Translations under genes and position numbers: made by a program
Shown here: positions 22,895-31,787 of the stretch, one piece after another
How positions within the stretch are numbered: the stretch's first letter is position 1
Layout: every line of letters begins with the position of its first letter
The notes under the pieces: model-generated
What the model was told of the DNA's origin: nothing
Database searches by the model: none
The model's input: only the letters and a program-made list of their open reading frames with translations
Source: Herminiimonas sp.
Lineage (GTDB): Bacteria; Pseudomonadota; Gammaproteobacteria; Burkholderiales; Burkholderiaceae_D
DNA length: 43,713 bases
Assembly: GCA_028292315.1 (NCBI GenBank)
Contig: JAQGMO010000012.1
Coordinates: 1-43,713, forward strand
Direction of reading: 5' to 3'

Positions 22895-25048
22895 ATGCTA
22901 CAAAGTAGTTATAACTATTCACTGGTTGCCGTATCGCTTTTAATTGCAAGCCTCGCGTCGTATACAGCGCTCGACTTCGCCGGCCGCATTTCATCGATCG
23001 GAAAAGATCCTTCCCGTATTTACTGGCTGCTCGGCGGCACCTGCGCGATGGGACTCGGCATCTGGTCCATGCATTTTGTCGGCATGCTGGCCTTTTCGCT
23101 GCCTATCGTGCTCGGGTACGATCTGGCGATTACGGCTTACTCCTTACTCATAGCGTTGCTGAGTTCCTATTTTGCACTGTCCGTGATGGCCCGCGACGCT
23201 GCGTCGTGGCCCAGGCTGATTTGCAGCGGTACGGCGCTGGGTGTCGGCATCGCATCCATGCACTATACCGGCATGGCCGCAATGCGCATGTCGCCTTCAA
23301 TCGAGTATACCCCCTCTGTTTTTCTGCTGTCGCTGGCAATCGCCGTTAGCGCATCGATTGCGGCGCTCCGGATTTCTTCCACCTTGCGTTCGCGCCCTTA
23401 CAAGTTGATGTGGCTGCCGCGCATGGCCGCCGCAGTGGTGATGGGGCTGGCGATTACAGGCATGCACTATACCGGTATGGAGGCGGCGAACTTTCCGATC
23501 GGCTCGATCTGCGGCGCCGCCTCCGGAATCGATGCCCATTGGCTCGCCGTGACCGTGATTGTCGCAACCATGAGCATCCTGGTCATCGCGCTGGTCTTGT
23601 CGGTGGTCGATGCCCGTATGGAAGCGCATACGGGCGCCTTCAACCGCTCGCTCAGGATCGCCAATGAACGACTGCAATATCAGGCCACGCACGACGCGCT
23701 GACTGGCTTGCCAAATCGCATGCTGCTGTCCGAGCGCATCCAGCATGCCATCGCCGCGGCAGAGCGCACCAATAACCGCTTCGCGGTCTACTTCATCGAC
23801 CTTGACGGGTTCAAAGCCATCAACGACACATTAGGGCATACGGTGGGCGATGCGCTTTTGAAGGAGCTTGCCGACCGGCTCAAGGCGACCGTCCGTAAAG
23901 AGGATATCGTCGCTCGCCTCGGCGGCGATGAATTTGTCATCATGGTTGAGAATATTCCAGATATTTCCATGGCTGCGCATATCGCGGAAAAGCTTTTCAA
24001 CTGCTTTAAAGCCGAGTTCAATCTGATGGGAGCAGGGGCCGGTTCCGGCGGCATGGGGATTTCGCCCAGCATCGGCATCAGCCTCTATCCGGACAACGGC
24101 GCGACGATGGAAGTATTGCTGCGGCATGCCGACGCGGCGATGTATGAGGTCAAGGCAAGCGGACGCAACAACTATCTCTTTTTCGAATCGTCGATGAATG
24201 TCGCCTCAATGCGCACGATAGAAATCCAGAGAAGCATGCGGACTGCAATCAAGGACAGGCAGTTCTTTATTCACTATCAGCCTAAATTCGATTGCAATGG
24301 CCTGGTCTCGGGCGCGGAAGCGTTGTTACGCTGGCAGCATCCCCGGCTTGGGCTCATTTCTCCCGCCGAATTCATAACGATTGCGGAACGGTCGGGGCAA
24401 ATCATCGAGATCGGCTATTGGGTGATCGAGGAGGTGTGCAAGCAGCTCAACGAGTGGGCCGCGTCCGGACAGGAAACGGTGAAGGTCGCCGTGAACCTGT
24501 CCCAGATTCAACTGCGTGCGCCCAACCTGGTGGAAGAGGTTCTTGCCCTTACCACGCGGTTCGGCATTGCTCCTTCAATGATGATGTTTGAAATAACCGA
24601 GTCGGTGGCGATGCAGAATGCCGAAGAAACCATGAAAACCGTGGCCAAGTTACAGGGTGCGGGCTTCGACCTGGCAATCGACGACTTCGGCACCGGCTAC
24701 TCCAGCCTGAGCTACCTGCAGCAGTTTGCGGTGCGCCAGCTTAAAGTGGATCGCACATTCGTCAACCGCTTGTCCGAAAGCGATCCAAAGGCGCTTTCGG
24801 TGGTGGCGGCAATCATCAATCTTGCCCATTCGTTGAACATGGAGGTGGTGGCCGAGGGGGTAGAGACGCAATCGCAGCACGCCATCCTGAAAGGAATGCA
24901 GTGCGACCAGGTGCAGGGATATCTGATGGCTAAACCGCTGAGCAATGAAGAATTTTCAAAATTAATGCGCCGGCAAGGACGCTGCGCCTTCGATTTCGGC
25001 GGTTCGAAGATATCGGCGGGTGAGCCGGTGACCGCAAGCGCGCACTGA
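22895..25048 (+). CDS. MHYT-GGDEF-EAL membrane c-di-GMP protein
   Basis: A 717-residue protein. The N-terminal 240 residues form the seven-helix MHYT sensor, with its three signature motifs at 59-64 (MHFVGM), 122-127 (MHYTGM) and 190-195 (MHYTGM); this domain is proposed to sense O2, CO or NO through bound copper. Then GGDEF (255-430; motif 343-347) with an intact inhibitory site RKED (334-337) five residues earlier, and EAL (445-690; EALLRW at 475, VNLSQ, EITES, DDFGTGYSS, KVDRTFV, AEGVET). Both activities look possible, with product feedback on the cyclase. The Pseudomonas relative YkoW/MucR type has the same layout. The start at 22895 has AGGTAAG upstream with long spacing. A short Ser/Gly/Ala tail follows the EAL domain. 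Confidence 0.93.
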   Translation: MLQSSYNYSLVAVSLLIASLASYTALDFAGRISSIGKDPSRIYWLLGGTCAMGLGIWSMHFVGMLAFSLPIVLGYDLAITAYSLLIALLSSYFALSVMARDAASWPRLICSGTALGVGIASMHYTGMAAMRMSPSIEYTPSVFLLSLAIAVSASIAALRISSTLRSRPYKLMWLPRMAAAVVMGLAITGMHYTGMEAANFPIGSICGAASGIDAHWLAVTVIVATMSILVIALVLSVVDARMEAHTGAFNRSLRIANERLQYQATHDALTGLPNRMLLSERIQHAIAAAERTNNRFAVYFIDLDGFKAINDTLGHTVGDALLKELADRLKATVRKEDIVARLGGDEFVIMVENIPDISMAAHIAEKLFNCFKAEFNLMGAGAGSGGMGISPSIGISLYPDNGATMEVLLRHADAAMYEVKASGRNNYLFFESSMNVASMRTIEIQRSMRTAIKDRQFFIHYQPKFDCNGLVSGAEALLRWQHPRLGLISPAEFITIAERSGQIIEIGYWVIEEVCKQLNEWAASGQETVKVAVNLSQIQLRAPNLVEEVLALTTRFGIAPSMMMFEITESVAMQNAEETMKTVAKLQGAGFDLAIDDFGTGYSSLSYLQQFAVRQLKVDRTFVNRLSESDPKALSVVAAIINLAHSLNMEVVAEGVETQSQHAILKGMQCDQVQGYLMAKPLSNEEFSKLMRRQGRCAFDFGGSKISAGEPVTASAH

Positions 25049-25102
25049 CGTAAAATTGGGTCGGACATTAACGCAGATATTTTCGAGACTTGGAGGAGAT
25101 TC

Positions 25103-25951
25103 ATGGATATTCAAACCGTAGGCATCATCGGATCAGGATTAATGGGAAGCGGCATCGCGCAGACTTGCGCAGCCGCCGGGCTGAAAGTCATCGTTAGAGA
25201 CATCGACGATGCGGCGCTGCAGCGCGGCGTAGCAGCGATCGCTTCCAGTCTGGACCGGCTGGTCAGCAAGGGAAAAATGGACGCGCAGCAAAAAGACACG
25301 GTCCTTGCCGCAATCAAAACGACCACCAGTCTCGGCGACCTCGCCGATGCCGATTTCATCATCGAAGCGGCCACCGAAAATCTCGGCCTGAAGCAAAAAA
25401 TCCTGAAGGAAGTGGATGCGGTGGCTAAACCGGGTTGCATCATCGCCACCAATACGTCATCGGTGTCGATCACCAAGCTGGCCGCCATGCTCGCGGTACC
25501 GGCTCGCTTCGTCGGCATGCATTTCTTTAATCCGGTGCCGCTGATGGCGCTGGTCGAAATCATTCGCGGCATCCAGACCAGCGACGAAACGTTTGCGGCA
25601 ACCGATGCACTCGCAAGAAAAATTGGTAAAACGCCGATCGGCGTGAAAAATGCGCCCGGCTTTGTGGTCAACCGCATCCTGTGCCCGATGATGAACGAAG
25701 CGGCGTTCGTCCTGCAGGAAGGTTTGGCCACGCGCGAGGAAATCGACGCCGGCATGAAACTCGGCGCCAATCATCCGATCGGTCCGCTGGCGTTGCTGGA
25801 CCTGGTCGGGCTTGATACCTTTTTGTCGGTCATGAACGTGTTCTACAACGACTTCAAGGATCCAAAATATCGTCCGGCTCCGCTGATCCAGGAAATGGTC
25901 GATGCCGGTTACCTGGGCCGCAAATCGGGACGCGGTTTTTACGAGTATTGA
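25103..25951 (+). CDS. 3-hydroxybutyryl-CoA/3-hydroxyacyl-CoA dehydrogenase
   Basis: A 282-residue enzyme, the standard length of single-domain Hbd/PaaH. The NAD-binding motif is VGIIGSGLMGSGIA (residues 6-19) with an acidic residue ending beta 2 (VRDID). Catalytic features: NTSSVSITKLA, GMHFFNPVPLMALVEII (catalytic His near 140 and the partner Glu), NAPGFVVNRIL, and the C-terminal DLVGLDT. It oxidises (S)-3-hydroxyacyl-CoA to 3-oxoacyl-CoA with NAD in the cytoplasm. The start has GGAGGAG upstream. It opens the acyl-CoA catabolic locus that runs to 37975, although a 341-bp gap separates it from the ligase gene. Confidence 0.93.
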   Translation: MDIQTVGIIGSGLMGSGIAQTCAAAGLKVIVRDIDDAALQRGVAAIASSLDRLVSKGKMDAQQKDTVLAAIKTTTSLGDLADADFIIEAATENLGLKQKILKEVDAVAKPGCIIATNTSSVSITKLAAMLAVPARFVGMHFFNPVPLMALVEIIRGIQTSDETFAATDALARKIGKTPIGVKNAPGFVVNRILCPMMNEAAFVLQEGLATREEIDAGMKLGANHPIGPLALLDLVGLDTFLSVMNVFYNDFKDPKYRPAPLIQEMVDAGYLGRKSGRGFYEY

Positions 25952-26292
25952 CCGATCCGCCGCGTCGCTGCGGCAGACACCATTCATTTACAAGGTGTGC
26001 GCGCGATATACAGTTCCTGTATGTCGTGAATACATAATCCTGCGCGCCGCGGCCGGCATATCGGCAAATCCAGACGCGGCCACCTGAATACCTCCTTGCG
26101 CGCGGCATGGCATTGAAGTTGCATAGCCGGGCAGGGGAGACAGTCGACACCTGCCGGCGGGTGCAATGCGCAAGGCGTCCTGGCGCCAGAAAATTCACCT
26201 TGCGGACAGCTTTGATTTCGGCAACGGCTAACGACGAATCGCGTTACGCCTCCGGCACTTCCTCCGCCCACAATAAAGAGAGAGAAATCAGT
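25952..26292. other. 341-bp gap with a possible hairpin and operator
   Basis: GCCGC-N6-GCGGC (25959-25974) just after the hbd stop could be a weak terminator; no T-run follows. ATACAG-TTC-CTGTAT (26008-26022) is a perfect 6-bp-arm palindrome that may be an operator for the following catabolic genes. A reading frame continues upstream of the ligase start at 26293 through this gap, but it has no family similarity and I do not count it as coding. Confidence 0.5.
26008..26022. promoter_or_regulatory. Operator-like palindrome ATACAG-N3-CTGTAT
   Basis: Perfect inverted repeat with 6-bp arms and a 3-bp centre, about 270 bp upstream of the acyl-CoA ligase start. The size suits a TetR- or GntR-type dimer, but no such regulator is encoded next to it. 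Regulation of the ligase-to-dehydrogenase genes is an inference. Confidence 0.4.
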
Positions 26293-27942
26293 ATGCAAGA
26301 TCAAGCCAAGCCGGGCATGATGCAGGACTGGCCTTTGCTATGCCATCGCGTGATTGAACATGCGGCGCGCCAGCATGGCGGCCGCCGCGTCGTCACCCGA
26401 TCGGTGGAAGGTCCGATCAAGGTTACCAATTATGCGCAGGTGCACCAGCGCGCATTGCGCGTCTCGAAGCGCCTGACCGCCGAAGGCATACAGCAGGGCG
26501 ACATCATCGGCACGCTCGCGTGGAGCACCGCCAACCACCTCGAATGCTGGTACGGGATTACCGGCATCGGCGCGATCTACCATCCGGTCAATCCGCGCCT
26601 GTTCCCGGAACAGATTGCTTACATCATCAACGATGCGAAAGACCGTATCCTGATGGTCGACACCAGTTTCATCGCGGTGCTGGAAAGCCTTGCCGACCGC
26701 CTGCCGTCGGTCGAACGGTATGTGATCCTTACCGACCGCGAGCACATGCCGCGCACCACGCTGCGCAATGCGATCGCCTATGAAGACTGGCTGGCCGAAG
26801 CGGATGCCGATTTCGAATGGCGGACTTTCGAGGAAAACACCGCCGCCAGCCTGGCTTACACATCGGGCACGACCGGCCAGCCCAAGGGCGTGCTGTATTC
26901 GCATCGGTCCATCGTGCTGATGTCTTTGGCAGCCAACTCGCCCGACATGTACGGGTTTTCCGCCAACGATGTCGTGCTGCAGGTGGTGCCGATGTGCCAT
27001 GCGAATGGCTGGTCATGGCCATTTTCGGCGCCGATGGCCGGCGCCAGCCTGGTCTTCCCCGGACCGGCTCTCGATGGCGCTTCCCTGACCGAGTTGCTGG
27101 TTTCCGAGCGCGTGACCCTGACCGGCGGCGTGCCGACGGTATGGCAGGGCGTGCTGAATCACCTCGAGCAGCAGGGCCAGGCACTGGCCCACCTGAAGCG
27201 CATTTACATCGGGGGCTCGCCTTGTTCGCAAACGATGATCGAAGCATTTACCGAGCGCCATGGCGCCGAAGTGCGTTCCGCCTTCGGCATGACCGAAATG
27301 GGTCCGATGGGCGCCATCGCTTCGACGTTGCCGGAGACCCGGGAATTGACCGGTTCCGACATGATCAAGTTGCGCCAGTCGCAGGGCCGGCCGCCGTTCC
27401 TGGTCGAATTCCGCACTTGCGACGATGACGGCAAGGTGCAGCCATGGGACGGCGAAAGTGCCGGCCACCTGAAAGCGCGCGGACCGTGCATCGTGCAATC
27501 CTATTACGGCACCGAGCGCGGCAGTGCGCTTGACGTGCATGGCTTTTTCGATACCGGCGACATCGCGACCATCAATCCGAACGGCTACGTCCGGCTGACC
27601 GACCGGGCAAAGGACCTGGTCAAATCCGGCGGCGAATGGATTTCTTCTATCGACCTGGAAAACCATGCGATGGACCATCCGGATGTGATGGAAGCGGCGG
27701 TGATCGCCGCCAGGCATCCGAAATGGGATGAGCGGCCGCTGCTGATCGTCGTGCCGCGGCCCGGGCGGGATTTGTCGAAGGAAGAGATATTACGCTTTCT
27801 CGATGGGCGGGTGGCAAAGTGGTGGCTGCCCGACGACATCGTGTTCGTGGATTCCCTGCCGCATACCGCAACCGGCAAACTGCACAAGAGCGTGCTGCGC
27901 AAGGAATTTGAAAATTTTTTATTGACGAAACAAGAAAACTAA
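26293..27942 (+). CDS. Acyl-CoA ligase (AMP-forming; AlkK/DmdB-like)
   Basis: A 549-residue ANL-superfamily ligase that activates a carboxylic acid with ATP and CoA. Motifs: P-loop AYTSGTTGQPKGVLYSHRS (about 187-205), MCHANGWSWPF, GGVPTVWQGVL, the A5 motif AFGMTEMGP, FDTGDIATINPNGYVRLTDRAKDLVKSGGEWIS spread across the hinge, and the adenylation lysine K529 in TATGKLHK. The GGEWISSIDLEN segment is typical of the AlkK/DmdB medium-chain branch. The start at 26293 is chosen because similarity begins at MMQDWPLLCHRV; the ribosome site AGAGAGA is moderate. It is the presumed first step of the pathway, acting on the acid brought in by the ABC transporter encoded downstream. Confidence 0.92.
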   Translation: MQDQAKPGMMQDWPLLCHRVIEHAARQHGGRRVVTRSVEGPIKVTNYAQVHQRALRVSKRLTAEGIQQGDIIGTLAWSTANHLECWYGITGIGAIYHPVNPRLFPEQIAYIINDAKDRILMVDTSFIAVLESLADRLPSVERYVILTDREHMPRTTLRNAIAYEDWLAEADADFEWRTFEENTAASLAYTSGTTGQPKGVLYSHRSIVLMSLAANSPDMYGFSANDVVLQVVPMCHANGWSWPFSAPMAGASLVFPGPALDGASLTELLVSERVTLTGGVPTVWQGVLNHLEQQGQALAHLKRIYIGGSPCSQTMIEAFTERHGAEVRSAFGMTEMGPMGAIASTLPETRELTGSDMIKLRQSQGRPPFLVEFRTCDDDGKVQPWDGESAGHLKARGPCIVQSYYGTERGSALDVHGFFDTGDIATINPNGYVRLTDRAKDLVKSGGEWISSIDLENHAMDHPDVMEAAVIAARHPKWDERPLLIVVPRPGRDLSKEEILRFLDGRVAKWWLPDDIVFVDSLPHTATGKLHKSVLRKEFENFLLTKQEN

Positions 27943-28009
27943 TCGGCCGCTGCGCGGAATGGAGCCGCGCCGCGGCGATCAGAACAGGCTGGAAACCAGG
28001 AGTCGAGGA

Positions 28010-30052
28010 ATGACGAGGCAGGCAGTATTGAACGAGAATTACCCATTACTTCTTTCACCAATCCGGCTGGGAGCGCACACGGTGCGCAACCGCGTGGTCA
28101 TGGGGTCGATCCATACCCGGCTTGAAAACGAGCCGGATGCGATCGAGCGGCTGGCTGCATTTTATGCCGAACGCGCGCGCGGCGGAGTCGGACTGATCGT
28201 CACCGGCGGCACCTCGCCGAATTTTGAAGGCCGTGTCGAGGAAGGCGCGCAAGTTCTCGATTCGGAACAGCACCTCGCAGAACACGTGCCGATAGTCCAG
28301 GCGGTGCATGCGGCCGGCGCCAAGATCGTGATGCAGGTTCTGCATTGCGGCATTTATGCCAAGCATCCGCAGTTGGTCGGTCCGAGCGCGATCTCTTCGC
28401 CGATCAACCGCCGTGTCCCGCGCGCGCTGTCCACTGAAGAAGTGGAACAGACTGTGGAAGATTTCGTGCGTTGCGCCGAACTGGCCCGCCAGGCCGGATA
28501 CGATGGCGTCGAGCTGATGGGGTCGGAAGGTTATCTGCTCACCCAGTTCACGGCGCCGCGCACCAATAGCCGGACCGACATGTGGGGCGGCTCATTTGAA
28601 AACCGGATCCGTTTTCCGGTTGAAATTGCGCGCCGTACGCGCGAGCGGCTCGGCTCCGGCTTCCTGATCCTGTACCGGATCTCGGCGATCGATCTGGTGG
28701 AGGGCGGCTTGACCGGCGATGAAGTGAACTTGCTGGCGCAGGCGCTGGAGGCGGCTGGCGTCGATGTGCTCAGTACCGGCATAGGCTGGCATGAATCGGC
28801 GGTGCCGACGATCGCCACGTCGGTGCCGCGCGCGGCATTCGCATTTGCCGCTGCCCGCCTGAAAAAAGCGGTCTCGATTCCAGTGGTCGCCTCCAACCGC
28901 ATCAACATGCCGTCGACCGCTGAAGAGATCCTTGCCAACGGCGAAGCCGACCTGGTCTCGATGGCACGCCCGTTTCTGGCCGATCCGGATTTCGTGATCA
29001 AGGCGGCGTCCGGCCGCACCGATGAAATCAATACCTGCATCGCTTGCAACCAGGCCTGCCTGGACCGCATCTTTACGGAGCGGCCGGCAACCTGCCTGGT
29101 GAATCCGAAGGCTTGTCATGAGACCCAGTTTTCCGACACGCCGCCGGAAGTAAAGCGGCGCGTCGCGGTCATCGGGTCCGGCCCGGCTGGCCTGGCCTGC
29201 GCCACCACCGCGGCGGAGCGCGGCCACCAGGTCGTGCTGTTCGAGGCCGGCGACGAAATCGGCGGTCAGCTCAACCTGGCGCGCCGCATTCCCGGCAAGG
29301 AACAGGAATTCAGCGAATTGCTGCGTTACTTCAAGCGGCGCGTAGACAAAAGCGGGGTCGAGCTGCGCCTGGGCGTGCGCGCGGATGCGCCACTGTTGGC
29401 GCAGGAGCGCTTTGACCGCGTCATCGTCGCCACCGGCATCAAACCGCGCATGCCGGATTTACCGGGAGCGGATCACCGGTCGGTGGTCAGCTATGTCGAC
29501 GTCATCCTCGGCCGCGTCAAGGCCGGCGAGCGCGTCGCGGTGATTGGCACCGGCGGCATCGGCCATGACATCGCCGAACTGCTGACCGTGCATGGACATG
29601 ACAGCACCAGCATCCCGGAATTTCTGGAAGCCTGGGGAGTGGACCCAACCATCTCCGGCCCGGGCGGCTTGAAAAAGCCGGCCACCGACACAGCGGCGCG
29701 CCAGGTCACCATGCTGCAGCGCAGCCTGACCAAGCCGGGCGCGCGGCTGGGCAAGTCGACCGGCTGGATACATCGAACCAAGCTGGTCCGGCGCGGCGTT
29801 CCGCTGCTTGCCGGCTGCACTTATCACAAGGTCGACGACGCCGGCCTGCATTATAGTGTCGATGGCGAGATGCGCGTACTGCCGGTCGATACGGTGGTCA
29901 TGTGCGCCGGCCAGGATCCGGACCAGGATCTTGCCGATTCGCTGCGCAAGATGGGAATCGAAGCCGATCTGATCGGTGGCGCGCGTTTCGCATCCGAGCT
30001 GGATGCGATGCGGGCTATCGATGAAGGCACACGACTGGCGTACGCGCTGTAA
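28010..30052 (+). CDS. fadH: 2,4-dienoyl-CoA reductase (FadH-like)
   Basis: A 680-residue flavoprotein of E. coli FadH architecture: an FMN-binding OYE-type barrel (about 10-340), a [4Fe-4S] site and a C-terminal FAD/NADPH-binding half. Iron-sulfur ligands C343, C346, C350 and C362 have the same CX2CX3CX11C spacing as in FadH. The catalytic segments GYDGVELMGSEGYL (Tyr) and TGIGWHESAVPTIAT (His) match FadH. The FAD motif is RVAVIGSGPAGLACATTAAERG-like at about 384 (GSGPAG core). It reduces conjugated dienoyl-CoA with NADPH. The start at 28010 has AGGAG and GAGGA upstream. Its presence suggests that the substrate is unsaturated, or cyclic and oxidised to a diene. Confidence 0.9.
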   Translation: MTRQAVLNENYPLLLSPIRLGAHTVRNRVVMGSIHTRLENEPDAIERLAAFYAERARGGVGLIVTGGTSPNFEGRVEEGAQVLDSEQHLAEHVPIVQAVHAAGAKIVMQVLHCGIYAKHPQLVGPSAISSPINRRVPRALSTEEVEQTVEDFVRCAELARQAGYDGVELMGSEGYLLTQFTAPRTNSRTDMWGGSFENRIRFPVEIARRTRERLGSGFLILYRISAIDLVEGGLTGDEVNLLAQALEAAGVDVLSTGIGWHESAVPTIATSVPRAAFAFAAARLKKAVSIPVVASNRINMPSTAEEILANGEADLVSMARPFLADPDFVIKAASGRTDEINTCIACNQACLDRIFTERPATCLVNPKACHETQFSDTPPEVKRRVAVIGSGPAGLACATTAAERGHQVVLFEAGDEIGGQLNLARRIPGKEQEFSELLRYFKRRVDKSGVELRLGVRADAPLLAQERFDRVIVATGIKPRMPDLPGADHRSVVSYVDVILGRVKAGERVAVIGTGGIGHDIAELLTVHGHDSTSIPEFLEAWGVDPTISGPGGLKKPATDTAARQVTMLQRSLTKPGARLGKSTGWIHRTKLVRRGVPLLAGCTYHKVDDAGLHYSVDGEMRVLPVDTVVMCAGQDPDQDLADSLRKMGIEADLIGGARFASELDAMRAIDEGTRLAYAL

Positions 30053-30060
30053 AAGGATCG

Positions 30061-30909
30061 ATGATGAACAACCATCCCCCGCAGCGGGAGGAGACGTCAG
30101 CCGCAATCCTTGAGCTGCGCGGCCTGTCGCTCCGGTTCGGCGGTATCGACGCATTGTCCAAAGTATCGTTTCCGGTGGCGCCGGGATCGATCACGGCGCT
30201 GATCGGTCCGAATGGCGCCGGCAAGACTTCGCTGTTCAATTGCATCTCCGGTTTTTACAAGCCGTTCGCGGGCGATATCCTGTTCAAGGGCCAGTCGATC
30301 ACGCGCCTGGCGCCGCCGCAGCGCGCCAAACTCGGACTGGCCCGCTCATTTCAAAATATTGCGCTGTTCCGTGGCTTGACCGTGCTCGACAATATCAAGC
30401 TTGGCCGCCACTCCCACATGCGAAGCAATCTGCTGGATGGCTTGATCTACCGGGGCAAGGCGCAACGCGAGGAAGAAGCGCTGACGGCCGAGATTGAAGA
30501 AAAGATCATCGGCATCCTTGATATCGGGCATATCCGCGATGAATCGGTGGCTAACCTGCCGTACGGCTTGCGCAAGCGAGTCGAACTGGCGCGTGCGCTG
30601 GCAATGCGCCCGCAAGTGCTGCTGCTGGATGAACCGGTGGCCGGCATGAACCATGAAGAGACCAAGGATATCGCCCGTTTCATCCTGGATATCCGGAAGG
30701 AATGGGGCGTGACGGTATTGATGGTCGAGCATGACATGGGGATGGTGATGGATATCTCTGACCACGTGGTGGTCCTCAGTTTCGGCAAGCTGATTGCCGA
30801 AGGCAAGCCGGAACAGATCCAGCGCAACCCGGATGTGATCAGCGCTTATCTCGGCACCGACGCCGCCGGGCAACTGGCCCCGGCACCTGCCGCAGAGGAG
30901 GGTGCCTGA
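30061..30909 (+). CDS. livG: Branched-chain-type ABC transporter ATP-binding protein LivG
   Basis: A 282-residue ATPase. Walker A GPNGAGKTSLFN (about 50), Q-loop in ARSFQNIALFRGL, signature LPYGLRKRVELARALA, where LPYG takes the place of LSGG as usual for LivG, Walker B VLLLDEPVAGMN and switch histidine VEHDMGMVM. The C-terminal NPDVISAYLG is the LivG tail. The start at 30061 has AAAAGG upstream; a second ATG follows directly. It overlaps livH by one base (TGATG). It powers the transporter with LivF. Confidence 0.94.
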   Translation: MMNNHPPQREETSAAILELRGLSLRFGGIDALSKVSFPVAPGSITALIGPNGAGKTSLFNCISGFYKPFAGDILFKGQSITRLAPPQRAKLGLARSFQNIALFRGLTVLDNIKLGRHSHMRSNLLDGLIYRGKAQREEEALTAEIEEKIIGILDIGHIRDESVANLPYGLRKRVELARALAMRPQVLLLDEPVAGMNHEETKDIARFILDIRKEWGVTVLMVEHDMGMVMDISDHVVVLSFGKLIAEGKPEQIQRNPDVISAYLGTDAAGQLAPAPAAEEGA

Positions 30910-31787
30910 TGGATTGGCTCTATTTTTCCGAGATTGCGCTGTCGGGGCTCGGATCGGGCGCGCTGCTGGCCGTGACCGGCCTCGCATTCGTGCTGATCTA
31001 CAAGGCTACGCGCGTGGTCAATCTCGCCATCGGCGAAACCCTGATGCTGGGCGCCTACCTGTTTTTCGGCTTTACCGGCGCGATGGGCTTGCCGGTGTGG
31101 ATGGCGATTCCGCTGGTGCTGGCCTGCGGCGGCCTGTTCGGCGCGGTGGTCGAGCGCGTTGTAATACGTCCGATGCTGGGCAGCAGCCCGGTGGCGGTAT
31201 TCATGGTCACGATCGGGCTCGGCTCGATTTTGGTCGGGGTGGTGGAACTGGTCTGGGGCCTGGAGCCGCAACGCCTGAAGTCCTTCATCGAGGAAAAACC
31301 GGTATTCATCGGCCCGGCCTATGTATCGCCGAAAACCGCGGTCGCGTTTGCCGTGGCGTCGGCGACCATCGTGCTGTTCCTGGTGATTTTCCGTTACTGG
31401 CGCGGCAGCCTGGCATTGCGCGCCACCGCGACCGATCCTGGCGCCGCCTACTCCTGCGGCATCAATGTGCCGAAAGTGTACTCGATGTCATGGATCGTGG
31501 CCTGCATGATCGCCTCCGGCGCCGGCATCCTGGTTGGCGCGATCGGCGGGCTGTCTTCCGCAATGGGACTGTTCGGCCTGTCGGTGCTCGGCGTGGTCAT
31601 CATGGGCGGGCTCGATTCCATCCTCGGCGTGCTGCTGGCCGCGATGGCGGTCGGCCTGATCGAAGCATTCGCCGGCGCCTACCTGGGCGGCGAATTCAAG
31701 CAGATCACGACCTTTACCTTACTGATGGCAATGCTGATGGTGCGACCACACGGATTGCTTGGAACCGCCGAGATCGACCGACTATGA
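30909..31787 (+). CDS. livH: Branched-chain-type ABC transporter permease LivH
   Basis: A 292-residue inner-membrane permease with about eight hydrophobic segments. Typical parts are GLGSGALLAVTGLAFVLIYKATRVVNLAIGE near the N-terminus (residues 13-43, split here by turns), VVERVVIRPM, RYWRGSLALRATATDPGAA and GVVIMGGLDSILGVLLAA (coupling region). The start overlaps the livG stop by one base; its own stop overlaps the livM start (ATGA). With LivM it forms the membrane channel. Confidence 0.93.
   Translation: MDWLYFSEIALSGLGSGALLAVTGLAFVLIYKATRVVNLAIGETLMLGAYLFFGFTGAMGLPVWMAIPLVLACGGLFGAVVERVVIRPMLGSSPVAVFMVTIGLGSILVGVVELVWGLEPQRLKSFIEEKPVFIGPAYVSPKTAVAFAVASATIVLFLVIFRYWRGSLALRATATDPGAAYSCGINVPKVYSMSWIVACMIASGAGILVGAIGGLSSAMGLFGLSVLGVVIMGGLDSILGVLLAAMAVGLIEAFAGAYLGGEFKQITTFTLLMAMLMVRPHGLLGTAEIDRL

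Noticed and set aside
26107-26292. N-terminal extension of the acyl-CoA ligase
   Set aside because: The extra 62 residues show no similarity to ligases; the ATG at 26293 is where family sequence begins.
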